A stretch of 64,000 nucleotides of DNA from Thalassospira lucentensis MCCC 1A00383 = DSM 14000 (GTDB taxonomy: Bacteria; Pseudomonadota; Alphaproteobacteria; Rhodospirillales; Thalassospiraceae). Position 1 is the first letter of the stretch. Each line of letters starts with the position of its first letter. The position numbers and the translations under genes are program-made. This document shows, piece after piece, positions 54,905 through 63,382 of the stretch. The notes under the pieces were generated by a model. That model was given only the letters and a program-made list of their open reading frames with translations. It was not told where the DNA came from and did no database searches. The stretch covers positions 496,001-560,000 of the forward strand of contig NZ_ATWN01000002.1 in the NCBI RefSeq assembly GCF_000421265.1, given 5' to 3'.

Positions 54905-56977
54905 ATGTCAGGGGAAAACGAGCGGGATCGTAAATCTGGTGGAACATCTTTCACCGGAGAAGATGGGTGGTGGCGCCGTCCCTTTTCTGTGTTCCAAACC
55001 AATCTGCAAGAGATCGACGCAACTATGGATGTTGAACAGACTCTTGATAGAATTGAGGCTCAGGGTGCGACGACGTGGCTGATTAATACCGGCGGAATCT
55101 CTTCGTTTTATCCGACTGATCTGCCCTATCAGACTCGCAATCCCTTTCTGGCAGACCGACCGTCAGGAGATCTGATTGGTGATGCTGTTGCCGCTGCAAA
55201 GAGACGCGGGATCAAAGTCCTGTCACGCCTCGATTTTTCCAAGGTATCCCCACGTATTGCCAAGGAACATCCGGAGTGGTTGTTTGTATCGCCGAAGGGC
55301 GAGCCGCAGATTTACAACACGCTTTATAGCACCTGTCCGAACCGTGATTATTATCAGAACCGGTCGTTAGACATTCTGGATGAGGTCATTGATCGCTATC
55401 CGATTGATGGGTTCTTTTTTAACTGGTTCGATTTTTCCGAAATGGATTACAGCCGGGTCTATCACGGCGTTTGCAGTTGCAATGTTTGCCAAGAGCGCTT
55501 TGCGACATACTCCGGTGGCAAGGAGCTTCCCGATGGTCCGGGGCGCCCGAACTATGCGCAGTGGTTGAGTTTTGCAAATGATGTCGTAACCACACTGTGT
55601 GCCAAGATCTCGGACCATATCAGCGCCAGACGTCCGGATGCGGCGCTTGTTCTCAAACGCGGTGCGCCGATTGTCTACTACGAGGCAAACAACGCATTCG
55701 GGCGAGAGCCATGGCACCATAACACCTCAGAGAATGTCGGCGCGCATATGACTGGTCTGCCCGAGATTTCCCTGTTGGTGAACTCGGTATCTTTCATCGA
55801 TATGCCCTATCGGATGTCTGGCGAGCAGCCTGAAATGTTCGCGCAATATTTGCTGCAGGCAATCGCGCGCGGCGGAAATCCGTCGACATATATCATGGGT
55901 GCACCGGGCCGTATTCCCTATGCAAACCTGCCTGTGGCAGGCCAAATTCAGTGCTTTCATCGCAACCATCATGAAATTTATCGCGGTCTTCGACCCGCCT
56001 CGAATATTGCGTTGGTTCGGCCTGATCCGGTGCGCCGCGCTGAACCAGGTTATGCACAAAATGTTTCTGAATTCCGTGGGCTTTTCTCTGGCTTGACGGA
56101 GCGTAACCTGCCGTTTGACGTGGTGGCGGTCGAATGCATTTCCAAGATCGCTGAAGAAGGTCGTCTCAGTCAGTTCCAGATGATCATTTTACCTGACCTT
56201 GGTCAGGTTGGATCTGATACGGCATCGGCTTTGGACGCCTATGTGGCGGCTGGTGGGAATGTTGTGCTGACCGGAGGCAGTGCAATAACCGACGAGGGCG
56301 AAGGCGAACTTGCCACAGGCCCTGCTATCATGCGCGCTGGTAATGTTTTGACCGGTTCCGACTTGTGGTCGACATTCGTGACCGATGCTGAACAAACGCA
56401 ATCTGATGCGTTTTGTTTTGCGCCGCGTATGGTGGCCGTTTACGGCACCTATGCCAATTACGTTTGGAAGCCGCGTGCCGAAAAGATGGGCCGTCTTGCA
56501 CCGCAAGCGCCGTTCGGCCCACCCGAAAAGTGTTATGGCCATATCCTTAGCGACCACCCAGCTGCGGTTCGGTTGATCAATGGTGGCAGTGTTACCCAGT
56601 TTCCGTGGACCATTGGTCATACCTATCGCGAATTCGGGACGACCGAAATCAGGGATTTCTTCCTCGATTGTGTTGCCGATCTTGCGACCCCGACGGTCAC
56701 GGCTGAGTTGCCAGATCAGGTTGAAATTGTCGTTGGACGGTCGGATGCAGGCCTGGTCATTCATTTGATCAATCAAAGCGGGATGCGAACCCGATCCGTT
56801 GGACCGCACTTGCCAATCTCGGGCGGTGTCCTGCGGATAAAGGATGGTGTCGGTCCGGCGCGGCTTCTGAAGTCGGATAAAGAAATTGAAGGCCAAACTG
56901 AAGATGGCGCGCTCGTGCTTGAGCTGCCTGAGCTTGGACTTTACGAGGTCGTCGTGCTGCCCGAAGCAGCGCAATGA
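54905..56977 (+). CDS. Predicted glycoside hydrolase (GHL6-like) with trimerisation domain
   Basis: A 690-residue protein. The first 300 residues form a TIM-barrel like hypothetical glycosyl hydrolase 6 (DGFFFNWFDFSEMDY with likely catalytic acids; a cysteine pair CSCNVCQERF). The middle resembles the beta-galactosidase trimerisation domain (LDAYVAAGGNVVLTGGSA). A beta-sandwich ends the protein. There is no signal peptide, so it acts in the cytoplasm on an imported glycoside. AAGGAAAA precedes ATG 54905. Its place between garR and a TRAP transporter suggests that it frees a uronic acid. Activity is unproven. Confidence 0.75.
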   Translation: MSGENERDRKSGGTSFTGEDGWWRRPFSVFQTNLQEIDATMDVEQTLDRIEAQGATTWLINTGGISSFYPTDLPYQTRNPFLADRPSGDLIGDAVAAAKRRGIKVLSRLDFSKVSPRIAKEHPEWLFVSPKGEPQIYNTLYSTCPNRDYYQNRSLDILDEVIDRYPIDGFFFNWFDFSEMDYSRVYHGVCSCNVCQERFATYSGGKELPDGPGRPNYAQWLSFANDVVTTLCAKISDHISARRPDAALVLKRGAPIVYYEANNAFGREPWHHNTSENVGAHMTGLPEISLLVNSVSFIDMPYRMSGEQPEMFAQYLLQAIARGGNPSTYIMGAPGRIPYANLPVAGQIQCFHRNHHEIYRGLRPASNIALVRPDPVRRAEPGYAQNVSEFRGLFSGLTERNLPFDVVAVECISKIAEEGRLSQFQMIILPDLGQVGSDTASALDAYVAAGGNVVLTGGSAITDEGEGELATGPAIMRAGNVLTGSDLWSTFVTDAEQTQSDAFCFAPRMVAVYGTYANYVWKPRAEKMGRLAPQAPFGPPEKCYGHILSDHPAAVRLINGGSVTQFPWTIGHTYREFGTTEIRDFFLDCVADLATPTVTAELPDQVEIVVGRSDAGLVIHLINQSGMRTRSVGPHLPISGGVLRIKDGVGPARLLKSDKEIEGQTEDGALVLELPELGLYEVVVLPEAAQ

Positions 56978-57156
56978 CAGAGGGGGTGTCATGCCCGGAC
57001 GGCTAGGTACGGGCATGACTTCCAGAACAGCGAACCAACTGTTTGAAACGCGCCATCCATAAAGGATCAGGCGCATAACCAAGTCTATTAGACGAAAGCG
57101 GGGCCATCGCCCAAGCATAACAAGACTTTCGCATAGACATCAGTGGAGGAAACAAG

Positions 57157-58125
57157 ATGAAACACTTTATTATCGGTGCGGCGATTGCCTTCGCGCTTTC
57201 CACACCAGTGCAGGCCGCACAGCAACTTATCCTTGGCACAATTACTTCCGAGACCTCGCATTTCGGCGTTGGCGCCGAAGCATTCTTTGACAAGCTTGAA
57301 GAGCTTTCTGGTGGTGAGTTTACCGGAATACAGGCACCTGCCGGTCAGCTTGGCGGCGAGCGCGACCTGATCGAAGGGCTGCAGATCGGCTCGGTTGATC
57401 TGGCCATGGTGTCGACCGGGCCGCTTGGCAACTTCGTTCCCGAAGTTTACGCCTTTGATCTACCGTTCCTGTTCCGCGACTATGATCATGCCCGCAAGGT
57501 GCTTGATGGAGAGATCGGTCAGGAATTACTCAAAAAGGTCGATGAGAATAATCTGGTTGGCCTGGCATGGGCCGAAAATGGCTTTCGTCATGTTACCAAC
57601 AATGTTCATCCTGTGAAAACGCCCGGTGATCTGGATGGTCTTAAGCTGCGCACCATGGAGAACAAAGTCCATATGGCCGCCTTTTCGGGCATGGGGGCCG
57701 CGCCAACACCGATGGCATTTCCGGAAGTGTTTAGTGCCCTGCAGCAAGGCGTTGTTGATGGTCAGGAAAACCCGGTTACCGTGATCTCGGCTTCTAAGTT
57801 CTGGGAAGTGCAGAAATACGCATCTCTGACTGGTCATGTCTATTCACCGGCCATTTTCCTTGCATCACCTGCCTTGTTCGAGGGGCTGAGTGATGAACAA
57901 AAAGGTTGGTTCTACGAGGCAGCGAAGGCAGGGGTTGAAGCGAACCGCGCTGAGGTCAACCGTCTTGAAGATAGCGGGGTCGCCATGATGCGCGAACACG
58001 GTATGGAGGTTCTGACTGACGTCGATAAGGCACCGTTTGCAAAACTGGCAGAAGAAGCATCCTACGCCGTTTATACAGACCAATATGGTTCTGAGATGAT
58101 CGAGCGGATCAAGGCCGTCAAATAA
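57157..58125 (+). CDS. dctP: TRAP transporter substrate-binding protein (DctP)
   Basis: A 322-residue periplasmic receptor; signal peptide ends at VQAAQ (about 21). DctP features include GERDLIEGLQIGSVDLAMVSTG and LKLRTMEN, which holds the carboxylate-binding arginine. GGAGGAAACAAG precedes the ATG. It belongs to the second TRAP system, in the aldarate block, and probably binds a uronate or aldarate. The terminator-like hairpin after it should raise its output over the permeases. Confidence 0.9.
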   Translation: MKHFIIGAAIAFALSTPVQAAQQLILGTITSETSHFGVGAEAFFDKLEELSGGEFTGIQAPAGQLGGERDLIEGLQIGSVDLAMVSTGPLGNFVPEVYAFDLPFLFRDYDHARKVLDGEIGQELLKKVDENNLVGLAWAENGFRHVTNNVHPVKTPGDLDGLKLRTMENKVHMAAFSGMGAAPTPMAFPEVFSALQQGVVDGQENPVTVISASKFWEVQKYASLTGHVYSPAIFLASPALFEGLSDEQKGWFYEAAKAGVEANRAEVNRLEDSGVAMMREHGMEVLTDVDKAPFAKLAEEASYAVYTDQYGSEMIERIKAVK

Positions 58126-58142
58126 CGCCTGATTTTGTGACC

Positions 58143-58173
58143 GGACCAGCGCGCCATGCGCTGGTCCTTTTTT
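58143..58173 (+). terminator. Attenuating terminator between dctP and dctQ
   Basis: GGACCAGCGC (58143-58152), loop GCCAT, GCGCTGGTCC (58158-58167), then TTTTTT: a perfect 10-bp stem with a T-run, inside the operon. Partial termination is likely. Confidence 0.88.
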
Positions 58174-58194
58174 CTTTTTGGAAGAAACGTTCGG

Positions 58195-58695
58195 ATGAAG
58201 CTTTTTTTGCGTGTCGAGACGGCCGCGACGCAGTTCGCTCTTGTGTGTGCCATTGCATTTTTGCTGATCGCAGCCGGGCTTGCAGTTTATCAGGTATCCA
58301 CCCGTTTCATTTTTGGCCACCCGTCTACCTGGACGGAGGTTATCACACGGTTTGCTATGATTTGGGGGGTATTTATGGGCGTGGCCCCTGCGATCCGCGA
58401 GGGCGGTATGATTGCCGTCGATCTTGTTCAGAGGGTGTTGCCGCGCAAGTTTGGTGTTGCTCTTTATCTGGTTGCCACGGCGCTGACCATCATCTTCTTT
58501 GCGATCCTGTTTTGGCAAGGCTGGGCCATGACCGGGCGCGTTGCGCGCCAAACGGTTGCCGGTCTCGATCTGTCAATGTCTTGGGCCTATGCGGCATTGC
58601 CGACGGCATCTGTCTTTATTTTGATGTCGGCACTGGGCAGTGCAATCAGGGCTATTCAACATGGTTGCGTTGATCATTGGGAGGAAGCCCAGTGA
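58195..58695 (+). CDS. dctQ: TRAP transporter small permease (DctQ)
   Basis: A 166-residue membrane protein with four hydrophobic segments (LVCAIAFLLIAAGLAVYQVS first). The stop overlaps the large permease GTG (GTGA). ATG 58195 is chosen; a longer frame would start inside the hairpin. Confidence 0.86.
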   Translation: MKLFLRVETAATQFALVCAIAFLLIAAGLAVYQVSTRFIFGHPSTWTEVITRFAMIWGVFMGVAPAIREGGMIAVDLVQRVLPRKFGVALYLVATALTIIFFAILFWQGWAMTGRVARQTVAGLDLSMSWAYAALPTASVFILMSALGSAIRAIQHGCVDHWEEAQ

Positions 58696-59972
58696 ATACA
58701 GCAATTGTTCTGTCTCTTTTGATCTTCTTTGTTGTCGGTGTGCCGATCGCGATCTCAATCGGTTTGGCGTCGGTTATCGGCATAGAGGTCCATGGCCGCC
58801 TTCCGCTGTTACTTGTGGCGCAACGGATGTTCGCCGGTCTCGACAGTTTTCCCCTGATGGCGATCCCGCTGTTTATTCTTGCCGGGAACCTTATGTCGGC
58901 GGGCGGCATTTCTTATCGTCTGGTTGAACTCGCCAAATCAGTTGTTGGCGGTATTCAGGGTGGTCTTGCTGCCTCCTGTGTTTTGACATGTATGCTTTTT
59001 GCGTCCGTTTCCGGCTCTTCGGTTGCAACGACCTTTGCCATCGGTGCGATCCTGATACCTGCAATGGTTAAGCAAGGCTACCCTGCACCTTTCGCGGCCT
59101 CCGTCCAGGCCAGCTCCGCCGAGCTTGGGGTTCTTATTCCCCCTTCCATTCCGCTCATTCTTTACGGTGTTTCCACCGAAACATCGATTGGTGACTTGTT
59201 CGTTGCAGGGCTTGGTCCAGGGATGCTGGTCGCCGGATCACTGATGGCACTGGTTCTGATTTTGTGCCGTCTTCGAGGGATCGGCAAGCTTGGCAAGGAT
59301 GATCGTCCAGGGTTCCTGAAAGCTCTGTTTTCGGCAATGCCAGCGCTTCTGGTTCCCTTCGTTATTCTTGGCGGTATCTATTCCGGGGTTTTCACTCCAA
59401 CAGAAGCCAGTGCTGCTGCTGTGGTGGCTGCACTCGTTGTTGGTGGGGTGTTCTATCGCGAACTGAAGGTGCAAAACCTTTATCCGATCCTGAGGTCGAC
59501 GGTCATTGCAACATCGGCAATCATGCTGATTATCTCGGCTGCGGCATTGTTTTCATTTTTGATTGCCCGTTCAGGCTTGCCCAATGAAATTGCCAGCTCA
59601 ATCAAGGGGATGTTTGAAAGTAAATATTCGTTCCTTCTGGCTGTGAATCTCTTGCTTCTCGTGGTCGGTATGTTCATTGAGACCGCAGCAGCGATATTGG
59701 TTTTGGCTCCGATATTGACACCAGTTGCAATGTCTTATGGCGTTGACCCGGTTCATTTCGGGCTGATCATTGTGGTTAACCTTGCGCTTGGCATGATTAC
59801 GCCCCCATTGGGCGTCAATCTTTTCGCGGCCTGTGCTGTTGCCAAGCTGCCGGTTGAGAAAATTATCCCTCAATTGCTGTGGTTTGTTCTGACAGTTTTT
59901 GCCGCCCTAATGATCATCACCTACGTGCCCGCGGTTTCACTGTGGCCGGTGGAATTCATTAACGGGTCTTAG
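58692..59972 (+). CDS. dctM: TRAP transporter large permease (DctM)
   Basis: A 426-residue pore subunit with about 12 helices, including FASVSGSSVATTFAIGAILIP and GVLIPPSIPLILYGVSTETS. GGGAGGAAG precedes GTG 58692. It completes the second TRAP transporter. Confidence 0.92.
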   Translation: MNTAIVLSLLIFFVVGVPIAISIGLASVIGIEVHGRLPLLLVAQRMFAGLDSFPLMAIPLFILAGNLMSAGGISYRLVELAKSVVGGIQGGLAASCVLTCMLFASVSGSSVATTFAIGAILIPAMVKQGYPAPFAASVQASSAELGVLIPPSIPLILYGVSTETSIGDLFVAGLGPGMLVAGSLMALVLILCRLRGIGKLGKDDRPGFLKALFSAMPALLVPFVILGGIYSGVFTPTEASAAAVVAALVVGGVFYRELKVQNLYPILRSTVIATSAIMLIISAAALFSFLIARSGLPNEIASSIKGMFESKYSFLLAVNLLLLVVGMFIETAAAILVLAPILTPVAMSYGVDPVHFGLIIVVNLALGMITPPLGVNLFAACAVAKLPVEKIIPQLLWFVLTVFAALMIITYVPAVSLWPVEFINGS

Positions 59973-60007
59973 GCAGTTGAGATGTACCAGACACATGAAG
60001 GTAGAAA

Positions 60008-61291
60008 ATGAACACCACAGATCAAGGCACCTTAGGCTCTCAGGGCATTGCAGAATTGCGGGAACATGCCAAAGACATGTTTGCCGCTGCCGTTAAAAGG
60101 GCCGATCCGGAAGAAGGTGTGCGCCGGCAACTCGCAGTAAGCCCGCTGCCCTCAAAAAAAGGGGGGCGGTGCATTGTTTTGGCGATTGGCAAGGCTGCTA
60201 TTCCAATGATGCGGGCGGCGCAAAGCGCGATACCTGATGTACATGATGCTCTTGTCGTGACGAATCCGGAAAACATGTGTGACCTCGTCGGCACGACGGT
60301 CATAGCGGGGATGCATCCGGTGCCCGATGCAGCTTCCGCGCATGCTGGCCGTTGCGTCATTGATTTTTTACAGGCGTCACGCGAGGGCGATGTTGTTGTT
60401 GCGCTGATTTCAGGCGGTGGGTCATCGCTGATGATAGCGCCTGCCGGTGGCATTTCTGTCGAAGATTACGGCAGCTTGAATGACGTGCTGCTTGCCAGCG
60501 GGCTTGCGATCAACGACATGAATCTGATTCGCCAGCAGGTTGATGATCTTAAAGGGGGCGGTCTTTTACGGTTTGCGGCGCCAGCCGAAGTGCATGCTTT
60601 ACTGCTGTCTGATGTAATCGGTGACGATTTGCGGGCCATCGCTTCTGGTCCTACCGTGGCACCGATTGGAACGCCCCAGCAGGCTGTATCGCTTATGAAG
60701 TCGTTGGGGATTTGGGATAAAGTCCCGGCCAGCATTCGCGATCATCTGGTCAAGAGCGCGCCGATAATTGATCTGCCAACGGCATCAAATCATCTGATCG
60801 GGTCAAACCGGCAAAGTCTGGAAGCGATGTTGGCTGCCGCCCCCAAAGGTTTTGACGCTCACATTGTTAGTGATGCCCTTGTTGGCGATGTCGAAAGGGC
60901 AGCGACGGAAGTTATCGCTGCAGCGCGATCTGCCAAAGGGCCGGTAGCCCTGATTTTCGGCGGAGAAACAACCGTCCAGATCAAAGGATCGGGACGCGGC
61001 GGACGCAACCAGGAACTAGCGCTTCGCTTTGCCTTGGCAGCAAAAGACACCTTGCAAGATAACTGGGTGTTCCTTTCGGGGGCGACAGATGGACGAGATG
61101 GTCCGACAGATGCGGCAGGCGCATTGGTTGACGAAGGCACGCTGAAACGGATCGCGGACGCAGGTGGGAACCTTGATGCGTTGCTCAGAAACAATGACAG
61201 CCATGAAGCGCTAAGCCGCGCACATGATCTACTGGTCACTGGTGCAACAGGCACGAACGTGGCCGACGTTCAAGTGCTTCTGCTTCCTTGA
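60008..61291 (+). CDS. ttuD: Glycerate 2-kinase (TtuD/MOFRL family)
   Basis: Phosphorylates D-glycerate to 2-phosphoglycerate. The 427-residue protein shows the GK-II N-terminal domain (VLAIGKAAIPMMRAA; VVALISGGGSSLMIAPAGG) and the C-terminal MOFRL part (GGETTVQIKGSGRGGRNQELALRFAL). AGGTAGAAA precedes the ATG. It is the exit step taking the reductase product into glycolysis and the last gene before the orphan transposon end. Confidence 0.92.
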   Translation: MNTTDQGTLGSQGIAELREHAKDMFAAAVKRADPEEGVRRQLAVSPLPSKKGGRCIVLAIGKAAIPMMRAAQSAIPDVHDALVVTNPENMCDLVGTTVIAGMHPVPDAASAHAGRCVIDFLQASREGDVVVALISGGGSSLMIAPAGGISVEDYGSLNDVLLASGLAINDMNLIRQQVDDLKGGGLLRFAAPAEVHALLLSDVIGDDLRAIASGPTVAPIGTPQQAVSLMKSLGIWDKVPASIRDHLVKSAPIIDLPTASNHLIGSNRQSLEAMLAAAPKGFDAHIVSDALVGDVERAATEVIAAARSAKGPVALIFGGETTVQIKGSGRGGRNQELALRFALAAKDTLQDNWVFLSGATDGRDGPTDAAGALVDEGTLKRIADAGGNLDALLRNNDSHEALSRAHDLLVTGATGTNVADVQVLLLP

Positions 61292-61543
61292 TTATTGTAG
61301 TTTTATCTACCTGTTCTTCTACTGTTTGACCGGCAGCGATGTTCGGTTGGTCCCGAGGAAGCATATACCTATCGAAATTTGCCCTGCATTGCAGGTCTGC
61401 GTGAGACCACTCTCAATTTCTCAAGTAGATGAACGAAGAGCTCGTCTTTATTTCGATAGGTGCGACTTCCAAGCTGCTGAGCAAAGTTGAACATGAAGAA
61501 ATCAATCAACGTCGGGAGCTGTTTTGAAGCTGGGCAATAGAAA
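61292..61543. other. Non-coding stretch before the orphan transposon end
   Basis: About 250 bp with no credible gene. A short open frame (61224-61490) overlaps the kinase end and is not protein-like. This could be remaining interior of a lost element. Confidence 0.45.
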
Positions 61544-61676
61544 TGTCAGCTTTTCTGTCAATTCTGCAGGTTTTTGTCATCTTTTGTGACAATCGATGAC
61601 AACTTATCTGGCAATTGAAAATGCTAAGGAGTTGATTTTGTAAGAAGTCAAATGTCACCTTTTGTGGCACCTGACA
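61544..61676 (+). repeat. Orphan second cargo-distal Tn7-like end
   Basis: This stretch repeats 23044-23176 with no length change at an offset of exactly 38,500 bp. It has 17-mer sites at 61544, 61575, 61597 and 61653, the last identical to its counterpart, and ends in CTTTTGTGGCACCTGACA. Orientation is the same as the first copy. Base differences between the sites show it is an older relative and not a recent copy. The five bases after it (GCAAT) do not match TTCGA, and no matching opposite end was found nearby. Confidence 0.85.
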
Positions 61677-61678
61677 GC

Positions 61679-61701
61679 AATAATCATATTATATGATTAT
61701 T
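61679..61701. repeat. AT-rich hairpin beside the orphan end
   Basis: AATAATCATA, loop TTA, TATGATTATT: a perfect 10-bp palindrome starting 3 bp after the orphan terminus. It may have been an insertion target, like the palindromic target at the first element, or a weak terminator. Confidence 0.5.
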
Positions 61702-61919
61702 TCCCATGGACGCCATTTCCCCTGATTAATCCCGCTCCGAATTCCTAACACGCCCTAAACCCCGGTTGTTATAAATTTGGGTTATGGTGCGTTAGTTTAT
61801 CGAAGTAGAGATTTCTTTCTGAACTGAAAGGAAAAGCTGCCGTTCATCTTCCTTCTGTATTGCAGATGAGTGACAGCCTTTTCCAAAATATCGAAGAGGT
61901 TCAAGGGTTACGGTCTATT

Positions 61920-62726
61920 TCAGGAAAGCCCAAAGGTCTTTCTGATACCGGAATCCACAGGACCGAAAGGCATGAACCGTCGCAACTTGCTTAGAAGCGA
62001 GGCCTCGCCTTTTGGTGTCCGTCGCATCTTCCATGTACCCAAGGCCGCATTAACGATCGTAGAAGCGACTTCATCGGGCGCGGGGGCTTTGTGGACATTC
62101 TTTTGAATGGCTTCGAATACAGTGTTGCGGTCCTTGTCATAGACGGCGATTGTCGACGCAGCTTGGGGTGCGTTGATGTCCAAATTGGTTTTGGTAAAGG
62201 ACGGTTCGACAAGCGATACCCGGATCCCGAATTTGCGGACTTCATGATCCAGAGTCTCGGAGAGACCTTCAACAGCATGCTTGGATGCTGAATAGAGGCC
62301 CATATATGGCGCCGGAAGAAAGCCCAATACCGAGCTGATGTTGACGATGCGACCAGAACGCTGTTCGCGCATATATGGCAGGACAGCTTTTGCAACGCGC
62401 AGGATGCCAAAAACGTTGGTGTCAAATAGCGCCTGCGCCTCGCTAACAGAGGTCTCTTCAGTTGCGCCCAGCAGGGTGACGCCCGCACTGTTTACAAGCA
62501 CATCAATGCGATTGGCCTGATCAATGATGGTTTGAATGCCATTTTGAACCGCCGTTTCGTCGCAAACATCCAGTTCGACCAGCTCAACGCCGTTTATAGG
62601 TTGTGTTTTTTCAATATTTCGCACGGTACCAAAAACCCTGCAGCCCTTCTGGGCAAACTTGATGGCGGTAGCGCGGCCAATACCGGACGATACGCCGGTG
62701 ACGACCACAATTTTAGAATTCGACAT
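61920..62726 (-). CDS. Short-chain dehydrogenase/reductase
   Basis: A 268-residue SDR: cofactor motif TGVSSGIGRATA near residue 10, catalytic YSASKHAVE with tyrosine and lysine, and the NSAGV strand. ATG 62726 is preferred (AGGAAAAAA upstream) over a longer frame from 62822. It is divergent from the thioesterase. Substrate is unknown. Confidence 0.87.
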   Translation of the reverse strand: MSNSKIVVVTGVSSGIGRATAIKFAQKGCRVFGTVRNIEKTQPINGVELVELDVCDETAVQNGIQTIIDQANRIDVLVNSAGVTLLGATEETSVSEAQALFDTNVFGILRVAKAVLPYMREQRSGRIVNISSVLGFLPAPYMGLYSASKHAVEGLSETLDHEVRKFGIRVSLVEPSFTKTNLDINAPQAASTIAVYDKDRNTVFEAIQKNVHKAPAPDEVASTIVNAALGTWKMRRTPKGEASLLSKLRRFMPFGPVDSGIRKTFGLS

Positions 62727-62885
62727 GGCTGTTTTTTCCTGTTTCGAGGATACGAGATCCCGATAGTTGCCCAAGTGGATTAATAGATTGCGTTCATACT
62801 CTATGTGGATTATAGATTTCAATCAAAATCTAAAAAATGCTTTGCCACACGTGTCTGGATGGCGGGTAAGAACGAGGATCAATAC

Positions 62886-63377
62886 ATGACAGGATCGTCT
62901 CGAGCGGAGATCCGCGATGGCCAAGTTTCTGTGTCCGAGTTAATGGCATGCACAGGACTTGAATGCGTTTCGAGATTGGCAGATGGCACCTTCCGTCCTC
63001 CTGCAATGGCAGAAACACTTCCCTTTAAGCTGCTTCTTCCTGAAGTGGGGAAGGTTGAACTGCGTGCTACTCCCGAAGCCCGTTTTTGCAATCTGACAAA
63101 TACCATTCACGGCGGGTGGGCGATGACAATGCTTGATACAGCGATGTCACTTGCTGCCCAGACGACGCTCGCCGCTGGTGAAGTCTGCCCGTCACTCGAG
63201 ACATCAACCAAGTTTGTCCGCCCGATATCCATTCATTCCGGTGTGATGCATGTGACGGGCTATGTGGTTGTACGCGGTCGAACCCTGATTACGCTGGAAG
63301 GCAGGATTGAGAATGCGGAAGGCAAAATCCACGCGCATGGAACGTCATCATGCATGATCATTCCCCGAAAGGCTTGA
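62886..63377 (+). CDS. PaaI-type hotdog thioesterase
   Basis: A 163-residue hotdog protein with NTIHGGWAMTMLDTAMSLAAQ, the active-site helix, and ETSTKFVRPISIHSG. GAGGA precedes ATG 62886. It is followed by the transporter gene after 5 bp. Role probably acyl-CoA hydrolysis; substrate unknown. Confidence 0.82.
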   Translation: MTGSSRAEIRDGQVSVSELMACTGLECVSRLADGTFRPPAMAETLPFKLLLPEVGKVELRATPEARFCNLTNTIHGGWAMTMLDTAMSLAAQTTLAAGEVCPSLETSTKFVRPISIHSGVMHVTGYVVVRGRTLITLEGRIENAEGKIHAHGTSSCMIIPRKA

Positions 63378-63382
63378 GTTCC

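Noticed and set aside
4146-61676. A single 57.5-kb transposon from the first end to the orphan end
   Set aside because: The flanking pentamers differ (TTCGA against GCAAT), while the 19-kb element has a matching duplication. Kept only as a possible alternative end pairing.
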